This document shows, in pieces, positions 50,660 to 58,982 of a DNA stretch of 64,000 nt. The position numbers and the translations under genes were made by a program. The notes under the pieces are model-generated. The model was not told the DNA's origin. It saw nothing but the letters and a program-made list of their open reading frames with translations, and searched no databases. Origin of the DNA: an uncultured Erythrobacter sp. (lineage in GTDB: Bacteria > Pseudomonadota > Alphaproteobacteria > Sphingomonadales > Sphingomonadaceae); contig CANMOQ010000002.1 of NCBI GenBank assembly GCA_947499505.1, forward strand, positions 558,001-622,000, read 5' to 3'. The stretch's first letter is position 1; every line of letters begins with the position of its first letter.

Positions 50660-53161
50660 GTGACAGCCAGCGCGCCTTCCCCACCACTTCCAACTGAGAT
50701 CCAGGCGTGGTTCGATGCGCGCGGATGGCGTGTGCGGCGGCATCAGCTCGATATGCTGGCTCAGGCTGGGGCGGGCAATCACGCGCTGTTGGTGGCGGAT
50801 ACGGGCGCGGGTAAGACGCTGGCCGGGTTTCTTCCGACGCTGGCGGCCTTCGCGCCTTCAGCCCTGAATGGCGCCAAGCCGCCAGAGGGGCTGCACACGC
50901 TCTATGTCTCGCCGCTCAAGGCGCTGGCGCATGATGTGCAGCGCAATCTGCTGACCCCGGTGGAGGAGATTGGCCTCGACATCGTGGTTGAGACGCGCAG
51001 CGGCGATACGTCGTCGGATAAGAAGAAGCGCCAGCGCACCAAGCCCCCGCATGTGATGCTGACAACGCCGGAGAGCCTTTCTCTGCTGCTGTCCTATCCG
51101 GAAAGTCTGGAGCTGTTTCGCGGCCTCAAACGGGTGGTGATAGACGAGGTCCATGCCTTCGCTACCGGCAAACGCGGCGACTTGCTCGCATTGGCGCTCG
51201 CGCGGCTTCAGACGCTCGCTCCTGATATGCAGCGGGTGGCTTTGTCGGCCACGCTCGCAAATCCGCTGGCCTTTCGTGAATGGCTGGCGCCGCAAGTGGA
51301 TGATGGCACGGGCGAGATTGCGGCGGCGGAGCTGGTGCTGGGCGAGGACGGCGCGCCGGCGGAGGTTGAAATCTTGCTGCCGATTGATGCGCGGGTCCCG
51401 TGGGGCGGGCATGCCGGGCGCTGGGCGGTGGATCAGCTGTACGAGCAGATCAAAGCCAATAAGACGACGCTGGTTTTCACCAACACGCGTTTTCTGGCCG
51501 AGTTCATTTTCCAATGTTTGTGGGATGTGAACGAGGACAATCTGCCGATTGGCGTGCACCACGGCAGCCTGTCGAAAGAGGCACGGCGCAAGGTTGAGGA
51601 CGCGATGGCCGAGGGGCGCTTACGCGGCCTCGTGTGCACCGCCAGCCTCGATCTGGGCGTCGACTGGGGGGATATTGATTGCGTGGTGCAGATGGGCGCA
51701 CCCAAAGGCAGCTCCCGCCTGCTGCAGCGCATTGGCCGCGCCAATCACCGTCTGGATGCGCCGAGCCGCGCGATCCTGGTCCCGGGCAATCGGTTTGAAT
51801 TTTTGGAAGCGACGGCGGCCAAGGATGCGGTGGATGAGGGGCAGCGAGACGGCGAGGATTTTCGCAGCGGCGGCCTCGACGTGCTGGCGCAGCATGTGAT
51901 GGCCTGCGCCTGTGCGGGCGATTTTCGCGAGGACGAATTGCTCGCCGAAATCCGCAGCAGTCTCGCCTATGCCTGGGTCGATGAGGCCGCGCTTGGCCGC
52001 GTGCTGAGTTTTGTCGAGAACGGCGGCTATGCGCTCAAAGCCTATGACAAGTTCAAGCGGATCACGCGCGACCGCCCGCTGGCGAAACTGCCCTTTGGCG
52101 AAGGGACATGGCGGCTGACTCATCCCAGTCATGCGCCGCGCCACCGAATGAACGCCGGGATCATCGTCGACAGTGAAATGTTGATGGTGCGGTTCAAGAA
52201 TGGCCGCAAGCTCGGCAAGGTGGAGGAGCGCTTTGCCGCTCAGCTTTCACCCGGCGACACGTTCTTCTTTGCGGGCATGAGCCTGGAGGTGGAGAGCCTC
52301 AAGGATATGGATGTGATCGTGCGCGCGGCGAAGAAAAGCGCGACCATCCCGAGCTATGGCGGCCTGCGCCTGCCGCTCACCACCCATTTGGCGAGCCGGG
52401 TGCAGCAAATGCTGACCGACCGGGTCAGCTGGGCACGCTTTCCCGATGATGTACGCGAATGGCTGGAGGTGCAGGATTGGCGCAGCGAAATGCCGGGGCC
52501 GGGCAAGCTGCTGGTCGAGAGCTTTCCCCACGCGAAGAAGCACTACAGCGTCTATTATACGTTTGAGGGGTGGAACGCGAACCAGAGCCTGGGCATGCTG
52601 ATCACGCGGCGGATGGAGGATTTGGGGCTATCACCGGGCGGATTTGTGGCGAATGATTATTCGCTCGGTGTGTGGGGCTTGAAACCAGTGAAAAACCCTG
52701 TGCCGCTGCTCTCGCCCGATATTCTGACCGATGAGTTTGTGGATTGGGTGCAGGAATCGCACCTGCTGCGCCGCGCCTTTCGCGAAGTGGCCGTGATCAG
52801 CGGCCTGGTGGAGCGCCAACATCCCGGCAAGCGCAAGACCGGCAAGCAGGTCACCTTCTCGACCGACCTCATTTACGATGTGCTCAAGAAATATGAGCCG
52901 GACCACGTGCTGCTGGAGGCGGCCTGGGCCGATGCCCGCGCGCGGATGACGGATGTTGGGCGGCTCGCGGATTTGCTGGAGCGCTCAGAGCGAGAATTGG
53001 TGCATGTCGAGCTCGACCGGGTCAGCCCGCTGGCCGTGCCGGTGATGACAATGATCGGGCGCGAAGCTGTGCCTCAGGGGGCGGTGGATGACGAACTGCT
53101 GCTGGAGGCAGAGACGCTGGCGGGCGAGGCTATGAGGGTGGATGAGCCGCTGGAGGATTAG
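50660..53161 (+). CDS. Ligase-associated DNA damage response DEXH box helicase (Lhr family)
   Basis: 833 residues from GTG 50660. SF2 motifs: Walker A 'ADTGAGKT' (46-53), 'TTPESLSLLLS', DEVH in 'VVIDEVHAF' (~162-168), 'SATLANP', 'TNTRFLAEFIFQCL', 'CTASLDLGVDWGDIDCVVQMGAP' and 'RLLQRIGRANHR'. C-terminal Lhr-type domains include 'RHRMNAGIIVDSE' and 'HVELDRVSPLAVPVMTMIGREAVPQGA', as in Lhr core helicases. 3'-5' ssDNA translocase proposed in DNA repair. The usual partner genes (ATP-dependent ligase, exonuclease, phosphoesterase) are absent downstream. Confidence 0.93.
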   Translation: MTASAPSPPLPTEIQAWFDARGWRVRRHQLDMLAQAGAGNHALLVADTGAGKTLAGFLPTLAAFAPSALNGAKPPEGLHTLYVSPLKALAHDVQRNLLTPVEEIGLDIVVETRSGDTSSDKKKRQRTKPPHVMLTTPESLSLLLSYPESLELFRGLKRVVIDEVHAFATGKRGDLLALALARLQTLAPDMQRVALSATLANPLAFREWLAPQVDDGTGEIAAAELVLGEDGAPAEVEILLPIDARVPWGGHAGRWAVDQLYEQIKANKTTLVFTNTRFLAEFIFQCLWDVNEDNLPIGVHHGSLSKEARRKVEDAMAEGRLRGLVCTASLDLGVDWGDIDCVVQMGAPKGSSRLLQRIGRANHRLDAPSRAILVPGNRFEFLEATAAKDAVDEGQRDGEDFRSGGLDVLAQHVMACACAGDFREDELLAEIRSSLAYAWVDEAALGRVLSFVENGGYALKAYDKFKRITRDRPLAKLPFGEGTWRLTHPSHAPRHRMNAGIIVDSEMLMVRFKNGRKLGKVEERFAAQLSPGDTFFFAGMSLEVESLKDMDVIVRAAKKSATIPSYGGLRLPLTTHLASRVQQMLTDRVSWARFPDDVREWLEVQDWRSEMPGPGKLLVESFPHAKKHYSVYYTFEGWNANQSLGMLITRRMEDLGLSPGGFVANDYSLGVWGLKPVKNPVPLLSPDILTDEFVDWVQESHLLRRAFREVAVISGLVERQHPGKRKTGKQVTFSTDLIYDVLKKYEPDHVLLEAAWADARARMTDVGRLADLLERSERELVHVELDRVSPLAVPVMTMIGREAVPQGAVDDELLLEAETLAGEAMRVDEPLED

Positions 53162-53221
53162 GGGGCCTGGATTGGTGAGCCGCAAAAGCGGCATGTCAAA
53201 ACCCGACCCAATTGCGGTCGA

Positions 53222-53461
53222 TCAATCGTCTGACCGATGCAATCGGCTGAACCTCGGGTCTTCCATCAACTCGACCAACACTTTTGCAATGCGCTCCTGA
53301 AGAGAATCGCGTTGCTTGATAAGGCCCCGCATCGCCGTCGCCTTTTTCAGCCCCATAGGATCATCGCTTGTTATGTCGTCACGTGCTTCGAGCTGACCAA
53401 TTTTGCCGTAAACAACCGCGACCTCAGCCAACGCCTCGGCGTAGTCTTTAGGAGTGAGCAT
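53222..53461 (-). CDS. Small hypothetical protein
   Basis: 79 residues from ATG 53461: 'MLTPKDYAEALAEVAVVYGKIGQLEARDD' with helical, charged, coiled-coil-like sequence, no membrane segment. Upstream is AT-rich (53461-53520), suitable as a promoter, but I see no clear ribosome-binding site. No family recognised. It lies between the helicase gene and the exbD cluster, in the orientation of the latter. Confidence 0.5.
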   Translation of the reverse strand: MLTPKDYAEALAEVAVVYGKIGQLEARDDITSDDPMGLKKATAMRGLIKQRDSLQERIAKVLVELMEDPRFSRLHRSDD

Positions 53462-53558
53462 TTTGGACAGATTGAAATTGCATAAATCGCATCTAGTGAT
53501 TTTTTTGCAATTTTCAATTCAAGCCTGGGCGTAAGGTAGAGATTGAGCTGCTGCGGGA

Positions 53559-54200
53559 CTAGGAAGTTGGCGCAGCTGGGCAGATCTCATCAAATTCGGG
53601 TAAGGGTATTGAATGGGGGTCAGGCGCAGCAAGGGAGAGTGAGATCTGTAAGCTTGTCGCGCGCTGTGAATAGTCGCCATTGGTGAACCAGCAGTGCTGC
53701 TCCAATCCGCCGAACTCGAATTTGACGATACCCATCCTCTTGACGGTCGCGATGACCTGCGCTGCCAGATCATAACTGGCCAGTGGATCAGGCTCGAACA
53801 CGAGGCGGGGTTCAGGTGCTATCGTAATGCTCTCATGCAGTAGTGTGATGAGCTGTCCCTGAGTGATCCTCTCGCCATTCCAGAGCACAATATCTTCATC
53901 GGTGATACGAAGCTCGTTGGTAACGGGAGTGACGCCAAAGCTCTCGCGATAGGCCTGCTGGCGCTCGGCCTCACTCGGATCGAACCGTTGGAAAAACGGG
54001 GTGTTGGCCAGGTCCACAACAACTGCATGGGTTGTGGCTGGTGCTGTGAAGACCACGAGAACCGGCAATAACCAAAAGAACAGCACGGCGGGGCGTAGAT
54101 CGATCTTCGCAATCGGCGCTCCATGATCAAAGCGCTTCGTACGGCGGGAGCGCCGCCTTTGCTGTAGTGTTTGCAAGTGCCGCGCCCCCATGCCGCTCAC
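53559..54200 (-). CDS. Degenerate ExbD/TolR-family protein lacking the proton-pathway Asp
   Basis: 213 residues from GTG 54200, overlapping the upstream exbD stop by 4 bases (GTGA). After an Arg-rich cytoplasmic stretch (15-RRRSRR-20), one helix 'AVLFFWLLPVLVVFTAP' and 'TTHAVVVDLA' align with ExbD. The periplasmic part matches the paralogues: 'APEPRLVFEPDPLASYDLAAQVIATVKRMGIVKFEFGG'. Where the others have P-x-I-D-V (Asp28 in the neighbour), this has P-A-V-L (Leu40), so the essential membrane Asp is missing. C-terminus has extra 50 residues with Cys. Likely non-channel partner; function unknown. Confidence 0.75.
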   Translation of the reverse strand: MSGMGARHLQTLQQRRRSRRTKRFDHGAPIAKIDLRPAVLFFWLLPVLVVFTAPATTHAVVVDLANTPFFQRFDPSEAERQQAYRESFGVTPVTNELRITDEDIVLWNGERITQGQLITLLHESITIAPEPRLVFEPDPLASYDLAAQVIATVKRMGIVKFEFGGLEQHCWFTNGDYSQRATSLQISLSLAAPDPHSIPLPEFDEICPAAPTS

Positions 54201-54637
54201 CGCATAAAATCCTTGTGCCGTTCATTGCCGACGAAGGCGAATTTGGTCGCGCCGCTATCTTTGATCAGCGCGATGGTGCGCGAGGATTGGTCATAGCTGG
54301 CATAGGCATCCGGATCGAAGCGCAGCTGCGGTTCCTCTGGCATAGCATTGGCCAGCTCCAGCGATGCGCGCAGTCTCTTGCGGTCCACGGCCTCACCGTT
54401 CCAGAACAATTGGTCCGAGGCGTCGATATGGACGATGTTAATTTTCGGATAGGCGGTGCAATCCACACATGGTCCCGCTGGCAGATCGACCTCAGTGGTG
54501 TTGGTCTGAATGGGAATCGCCAGCATCAGCATGATCAGCAAGACCAAGAGCACATCGATAAAGGGAGTGACGTTCATCTCGCCCATGGTTTCTTTGCGGC
54601 TCGCAAATCCATTCGGGCGGCGCAGTGTCATTGGCAT
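54197..54637 (-). CDS. exbD: ExbD-like biopolymer transport protein (third paralogue)
   Basis: 146 residues. Single transmembrane helix 'PFIDVLLVLLIMLMLAIPI' with Asp28, then periplasmic domain 'EPQLRFDPDAYASYDQSSRTIALIKDSGATKFAFVGNERH'. The first residues 'MPMTLRRPNGFASRKETMGEMNVTP' are basic. Expected to form a proton channel with ExbB (no separate exbB is adjacent). It is the first gene of a separate transcript, downstream of terminator 54926-54961; the degenerate paralogue follows by overlap. Confidence 0.88.
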   Translation of the reverse strand: MPMTLRRPNGFASRKETMGEMNVTPFIDVLLVLLIMLMLAIPIQTNTTEVDLPAGPCVDCTAYPKINIVHIDASDQLFWNGEAVDRKRLRASLELANAMPEEPQLRFDPDAYASYDQSSRTIALIKDSGATKFAFVGNERHKDFMR

Positions 54638-54925
54638 GGTCTCATCTCCTTTGTGATGATGGCTTGGGATTGATTATATGTGCGTTGCAGTGGGTGCTTT
54701 CTGTTCAATATCTGCGTTAAGAATATGACTATATATCATAACAATCAGGTTGCCAAATGCATACCTTGTTTGGTGTTTTCATTGGGTCCTGCCTGGAGGT
54801 GTTGAGGGTTCGCGCTCGTGTCAGGCCGCGTGGATTTGCGCTCGGCCCGCATCGATGGGAATTCGCGCGTCCGGGCCGGTGCACCACTGCGCCTCTGCGT
54901 CCCGATGCTGTCTTGGCAGCCGCCC
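54638..54925 (-). other. Regulatory gap between the two exbD pairs
   Basis: No ORF worth naming. The AT-rich section 54655-54750 likely has the promoter of the second exbD pair; TATGA-ctatata-TCATA (54724-54740) is an inverted repeat with 5-bp arms that may be an operator. The region next to the terminator is GC-rich without recognisable signals. Confidence 0.3.
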
Positions 54926-54961
54926 AAAAGAAAAGGGCGGGTCCGCATATGCAGCCCGCCC
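54926..54961 (-). terminator. Terminator of tonB-exbB-exbD-exbD
   Basis: On the minus strand GGGCGGG (54961-54955) and CCCGCCC (54941-54935) pair around a 13-base loop, followed by TTTTCTTTT (54934-54926). It lies 31 bases after the stop of the second exbD. Confidence 0.88.
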
Positions 54962-54991
54962 TCTTCGAGTTTCTGTATGATCGCTTGATCG

Positions 54992-55450
54992 TTACTGCGA
55001 TCCGCCAACCGGCGGTCCGCCAGTGCCAAATGTGCGGTATTTCTCGTTGCCGACAAAACCGAATTTGGTGATCCCTGAGCCTTTGATGATCTGCAGCACG
55101 CGTGCTGTCAGGTCATAGCCGGCAAGCGGTTCTGGTTCGAACTGCAGCTCTGGCTCAACCGCAAAGGTCAGCGATTGCTGCAGATTGGCAACCAACTCGC
55201 CTTGCGAGATCGGAATCGCATTCCAAAGAATCTGGCCGTCCTGTGTCAGGATCAACTTGTTCTTCACCGGATCGACCGGTGGCGGATTATCCGTCTCAGA
55301 AGGTTGCGGCAGATCAATATCAACCGAGTGGGTTGCCACCGGAATGGTGATGATGAACATAATCAGCAGCACGAGCAAAACGTCGATAAGCGGCGTCATG
55401 TTCATTGCGATCATCGGTTCGCCGTCGTCTGCGCCTCCAGACAATGCCAT
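54992..55450 (-). CDS. exbD: ExbD biopolymer transport protein (second paralogue)
   Basis: 152 residues. 'MNMTPLIDVLLVLLIMFIITIPV' with Asp23 in the membrane helix; C-terminal 'EPELQFEPEPLAGYDLTARVLQIIKGSGITKFGFVGNEKYRTF'. Partner of ExbB and TonB for energising outer-membrane receptors. 29 bases after the first exbD, and followed by a terminator. Confidence 0.92.
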   Translation of the reverse strand: MALSGGADDGEPMIAMNMTPLIDVLLVLLIMFIITIPVATHSVDIDLPQPSETDNPPPVDPVKNKLILTQDGQILWNAIPISQGELVANLQQSLTFAVEPELQFEPEPLAGYDLTARVLQIIKGSGITKFGFVGNEKYRTFGTGGPPVGGSQ

Positions 55451-55479
55451 AGGTTTTCTCCTAGTTCTTTCTGGTCAGC

Positions 55480-56007
55480 TTAGCCGTTTGGATCGACCGG
55501 GTTCGAGATGAAGCCGACCGTTGGGTAACCAGCAGCCTGCACGTTATAGATCGCCCCTGCGATACAGCGCCACGGTGCATTCACGTCGCCGCGAATGTGA
55601 ACCTGTGGGATCTGATCCGGGTCATCCATAATCGCTTCCACGCCGCCAGCGCGCTGAACGATTGCGTCAAGGCGTTCAAACGCCCGGTCGTACAGCTCTT
55701 CTGAGGTCACTGGAGTGATGTTGTTGAAATAGACCCGGCACTCACCCTGACGGGCAGCGCCTTCAAACCCAGGCTCACCTGCACTGTTGCCAGCGCCGTC
55801 GGTCGTGCTGACCGTCAGCAGCAGGTTTTCCACCTTGTCATCGGATTCGAGCGACTCGAAAACTGGAATTTCGAGTTTTTCGATCGTCTGAATCGCCACT
55901 GGAACCGCGATAAGGAAGATGATCAGAAGAACCAGCATCACGTCCACGAGGGGCGTGGTGTTGATCTCTGACATGGGGGTCTCACCCCCTCCCATCGAAA
56001 TCGCCAT
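55480..56007 (-). CDS. exbD: ExbD biopolymer transport protein (first paralogue)
   Basis: 175 residues. '[26 protein letters not shown]' with Asp22. The periplasmic domain is longer and more diverged than its paralogues ('[27 protein letters not shown]', '[39 protein letters not shown]'). 136 bases after exbB. Confidence 0.92.
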   Translation of the reverse strand: MAISMGGGETPMSEINTTPLVDVMLVLLIIFLIAVPVAIQTIEKLEIPVFESLESDDKVENLLLTVSTTDGAGNSAGEPGFEGAARQGECRVYFNNITPVTSEELYDRAFERLDAIVQRAGGVEAIMDDPDQIPQVHIRGDVNAPWRCIAGAIYNVQAAGYPTVGFISNPVDPNG

Positions 56008-56143
56008 TGTGTATTCCTATCCTAAACTTCGCCCGAAAATCCGGGCTGGTAATCGTATCTTGCCCTTAGCAGAGCGGTTAGCGCGGGGCGGCCGGTTCTT
56101 GGCACGATGGCCAGAGAGAAAGGCCGCCCGTCACGCGATACGA

Positions 56144-56917
56144 TTAGGACCGGGCAGCGGCAGGCTTCGCAGCAGGCTTAGCCGCCGCAGGAGCTGGCTT
56201 CTTAGCAGCCGGTGCAACACTTGGCTTAACCGCGCCATCTGAGCTGATGTAGGCCAGAATGTCGGTTGAGAAGCTGTTGAGCAGCTCAGCAATGCGGCGG
56301 TTACGGCTTTGGAGCCAGTTAAACGCAAGCACGGCAGGCACAGCCACGAGCAGACCAATCGCGGTCATGATCAGGGCTTCACCAACTGGACCGGCAACCT
56401 TATCGATCGATGCCGAACCAGCGATACCGATGTTGATCAGTGCGCGGTAAATACCGATCACCGTACCGAGCAGACCGATAAACGGTGCGGTTGCACCAAC
56501 GGATGCGAGAAATGGCAGGCCGCCAGCAAGCTTCGAGTTGATCGAATCTTCTGAGCGCTGCAGCGAACCATGCATGTAGTCGTGCGCTTCGAGGCTGTCG
56601 GTCATTTTGGCGTGCTTTTCTTCAGCAGTGATCGCATCGTCTGCGACCTGGCGCCATGCACTGTTCTTCTCAAGTTTGGTCGCGCCTTCTTTCAGCGAGT
56701 TAGTGCGCCAGAAGTTTTGTAGGCCCTTGGCTTGCTTCATCACTTTGTTCTGCTCGAGCAGCTTTGTGATGAGGATGTAGAATGAGCCAACGCTCATAAT
56801 GATCATCACAGTCAGAATGAACCAAGCGACAGGGCCGCCTTCTTCCATGGCTTTCATGAAGCCAAACTGGTTTTCCGGAGCCGCTTCACCAGCGGCGGTA
56901 AGGAGTTGAATAATCAT
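56144..56917 (-). CDS. exbB: ExbB/MotA/TolQ-family proton channel protein
   Basis: 257 residues. Three helices: one near 'GGPVAWFILTVMIIMSVGSFYIL', then 'LPFLASVGATAPFIGLLGTVIGIYRALINIG' and 'GEALIMTAIGLLVAVPAVLAFNWLQ'. Thr/Glu residues of the proton path lie in the second and third. The C-terminal tail is Ala/Pro/Lys-rich. Forms the pentameric channel with ExbD dimers. Between tonB and the exbD genes in the same direction. Confidence 0.94.
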   Translation of the reverse strand: MIIQLLTAAGEAAPENQFGFMKAMEEGGPVAWFILTVMIIMSVGSFYILITKLLEQNKVMKQAKGLQNFWRTNSLKEGATKLEKNSAWRQVADDAITAEEKHAKMTDSLEAHDYMHGSLQRSEDSINSKLAGGLPFLASVGATAPFIGLLGTVIGIYRALINIGIAGSASIDKVAGPVGEALIMTAIGLLVAVPAVLAFNWLQSRNRRIAELLNSFSTDILAYISSDGAVKPSVAPAAKKPAPAAAKPAAKPAAARS

Positions 56918-56984
56918 TGCGAAAAGTCCTCTTTAAAAGTCCCCGAACCATGTCTTTGTGCCGGACATGGCCGAATTATAAATC

Positions 56985-57653
56985 TTAGTTCAAACGGTAG
57001 GTAATCCGTGTCGAATAGCGGCCAGTTGTGGGATTGCCTGCAGCATCAAGTGCTGGATTGAAGCGCGCATAGCGTTCCATCCCGCGGCAGGCAGCCTGAT
57101 CGAGCACGCTCGATCCGCTGGAAGCGGTTACAGAGCATCCGGTCGCCCGGCCATCAGCCGTGACAGTAACAGCGACACCCACGGTTCCTTCAACTTCTTC
57201 ACGCAAAGCACGCGAAGGATAGTTTTCCTGGATCCGCCGTGCCCAGCGTCCTTCGTTCCGGGTCGTCGCTCCGCGCGCTTGTGAAGGCGGCGGCGGCGGC
57301 GCTGGAGGCGCGACCGGTGCTGGCGGCGGAATTACACGCGCTGGCGGTGCCGGCGGCGGGATATTCTGCTGCGTTTGAACATCCGGCGGCGATGTTGCCA
57401 CGCTGATTGGCGGCGGCGGTGCCACCGGTGGAGGAGGCGCGACATCCTGAGGCTCAGGGGGTGGCGGCTCGTCTTCTGGTTCTGGGGGTGGTGGTTCCTC
57501 AATGTCGATTGTGGTCACACGCTCAACAACGTTCTTGACCGCCGAAATGGCCAAGCCCGTTACCAGCATGTAGCCGACAGCCACATGAATTATCGCCACG
57601 ATGATCAGAGCAATAATCCTGTTATTGCTCATCTGTTGGTCAGCGTAGGCCAT
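56985..57653 (-). CDS. tonB: TonB energy transducer
   Basis: 222 residues. N-terminal anchor 'IIALIIVAIIHVAVGYMLVTGLAI' (residues ~13-36), then a Pro/Glu-rich spacer (EEPPPPEPEDEPPPPEP and a Pro/Ala/Val-rich tract to ~130), and the TonB C-domain: 'RIQENYPSRALREEVEGTVGVAVTVTADGRATGCSVT', 'ARFNPALDAAGNPTTGRYSTRITYRLN'. Spans the periplasm and moves energy to TonB-dependent receptors. First gene of the operon; a Fur-like site is in front. Confidence 0.95.
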   Translation of the reverse strand: MAYADQQMSNNRIIALIIVAIIHVAVGYMLVTGLAISAVKNVVERVTTIDIEEPPPPEPEDEPPPPEPQDVAPPPPVAPPPPISVATSPPDVQTQQNIPPPAPPARVIPPPAPVAPPAPPPPPSQARGATTRNEGRWARRIQENYPSRALREEVEGTVGVAVTVTADGRATGCSVTASSGSSVLDQAACRGMERYARFNPALDAAGNPTTGRYSTRITYRLN

Positions 57654-57720
57654 CCAGTTGCTTTCTCTCCGTCATTTCAACCGGCAAAAACCGGTCCGCT
57701 CCTCATGCGCAGTCTGCACT

Positions 57721-57739
57721 GCGAATGAAACTCGTTATC
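57721..57739 (-). promoter_or_regulatory. Fur-box-like site upstream of tonB
   Basis: Minus-strand GATAACGAGTTTCATTCGC matches 13 of 18 non-central positions of the classical GATAATGAT-A-ATCATTATC Fur box. It lies 68 bases before the tonB start codon, in the gap 57654-57991 that separates tonB from the divergent gene. Iron control of the tonB operon is expected from the family but the site is only inferred. Confidence 0.35.
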
Positions 57740-57991
57740 TCATACCATCCCAATATGGGAACAGGTTTTTTCACCCGACTGGCTGCTAATGTGAATTCTC
57801 CCGCACATTACAGCCGTGACCAAAAGCGACTATGTCCCCATCCTCGCTTTGGGTGATCGCAGGCTTTAACGGTCATGCGTTGGGCAATCAAACCCTTTAT
57901 CCATTCAGGGCCGATTCAGTGTCGCGGGGGTGGAACAGCCTGGCGCAATTGGCTCGCGATTTAACGCGTTTTAGGTATACGGACTGAGCAA

Positions 57992-58852
57992 ATGTTTAAC
58001 CAATTTTTAACAAACAAAATCAGTGCTCTGGCGGTTTCGCTGGGTCTTATTGTAAGCTCCGTTCCGGCGCTGGCGCAAGAAGCTGTCGCGCCGCAAAGCG
58101 AAATTGCAACTTTTGCTGACCTAACCACGCTGGCGGACCGATCTGACCTGGTCATTCGCGCGAAGATTCGCCGTCAAATCGCCGTTGAGGCGGAACGCGC
58201 ACCGGGTCTCGTACCCGGATTCGCGCGCCTCTATATAGAGGCAGAGACAATTGCCTTGCTGTCTGGCCGCACCTCCATTGGCGAATCGCTCAATTATCTT
58301 GTCGATGTGCCGCTGAACGCCAAAGGTAAGCCGCCGAAACTAAAAAAGCGCGAGATGCTGCTGTTCGCACGCGGCGTGCCGGGGCGTCCCGGCGCGGTGC
58401 AATTGGTGGGCGAGGGCGCTCAGCTTGATTACACCCCGGCATTGGAGGCGCGCCTGCGCCCGATCTTGACGCAATTGGTCGCTGCCAATGCGCCTGCGAC
58501 AGTCACCGGCGTGCGCGATGCGCTGGCGGTGGCGGGCAATCTGGTGGGCGAATCGGAAACACAGATTTTCCTTGAAACTACCGATCGCTCGCCGGTCTCG
58601 CTCACCGTGCTGCGCCGACCGGGTCAAACCCCGGTCTGGGGCGTGTCATGGGGTGAGATCATCGATTCGTCCGCGCGTGCGCCTCAGCCGAACACTTTGC
58701 GCTGGTACCGGCTCGCCTGCGCCCTGCCGCGCGAATTGCCAAGCTCGGCCAATCTGTCGCGCGATCCCACCGCCCGGCGGCTGGCTGCGGCGGATTATGG
58801 ATTTGTCCTGTCACAGCTCGGACCGTGCAATCGGCAAATCACGGCCAGCTAA
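57992..58852 (+). CDS. Conserved hypothetical secreted protein
   Basis: 286 residues from ATG 57992. Signal peptide to about 28 ('LAVSLGLIVSSVPALAQE'). The mature part shows 'ADLTTLADRSDLVIRAKIRRQIAVE', and a central 'LKKREMLLFARGVPGRPGAVQLVG'. Two Cys near the C-terminus (YRLACALPRELP... LGPCNRQ) may form a disulfide. Probably periplasmic; unknown function. Divergent from the tonB operon. Confidence 0.7.
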   Translation: MFNQFLTNKISALAVSLGLIVSSVPALAQEAVAPQSEIATFADLTTLADRSDLVIRAKIRRQIAVEAERAPGLVPGFARLYIEAETIALLSGRTSIGESLNYLVDVPLNAKGKPPKLKKREMLLFARGVPGRPGAVQLVGEGAQLDYTPALEARLRPILTQLVAANAPATVTGVRDALAVAGNLVGESETQIFLETTDRSPVSLTVLRRPGQTPVWGVSWGEIIDSSARAPQPNTLRWYRLACALPRELPSSANLSRDPTARRLAAADYGFVLSQLGPCNRQITAS

Positions 58853-58982
58853 AGCCTAGGCTGACCCTGCCCAAGACAAACTGCTTTCAGCTTGCGTTTC
58901 GCGGCGGCTACAGCGATGCGCGACGCAAATGCTTAACCGAAGGGGTCGGTGGGCGCGCGAATTTTGAAGGGAAGCGTTGAGC

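Noticed and set aside
54745..55056. 103-residue minus-strand frame between the exbD pairs
   Set aside because: It spans the terminator 54926-54961 and overlaps the exbD end; no RBS, low-complexity translation.
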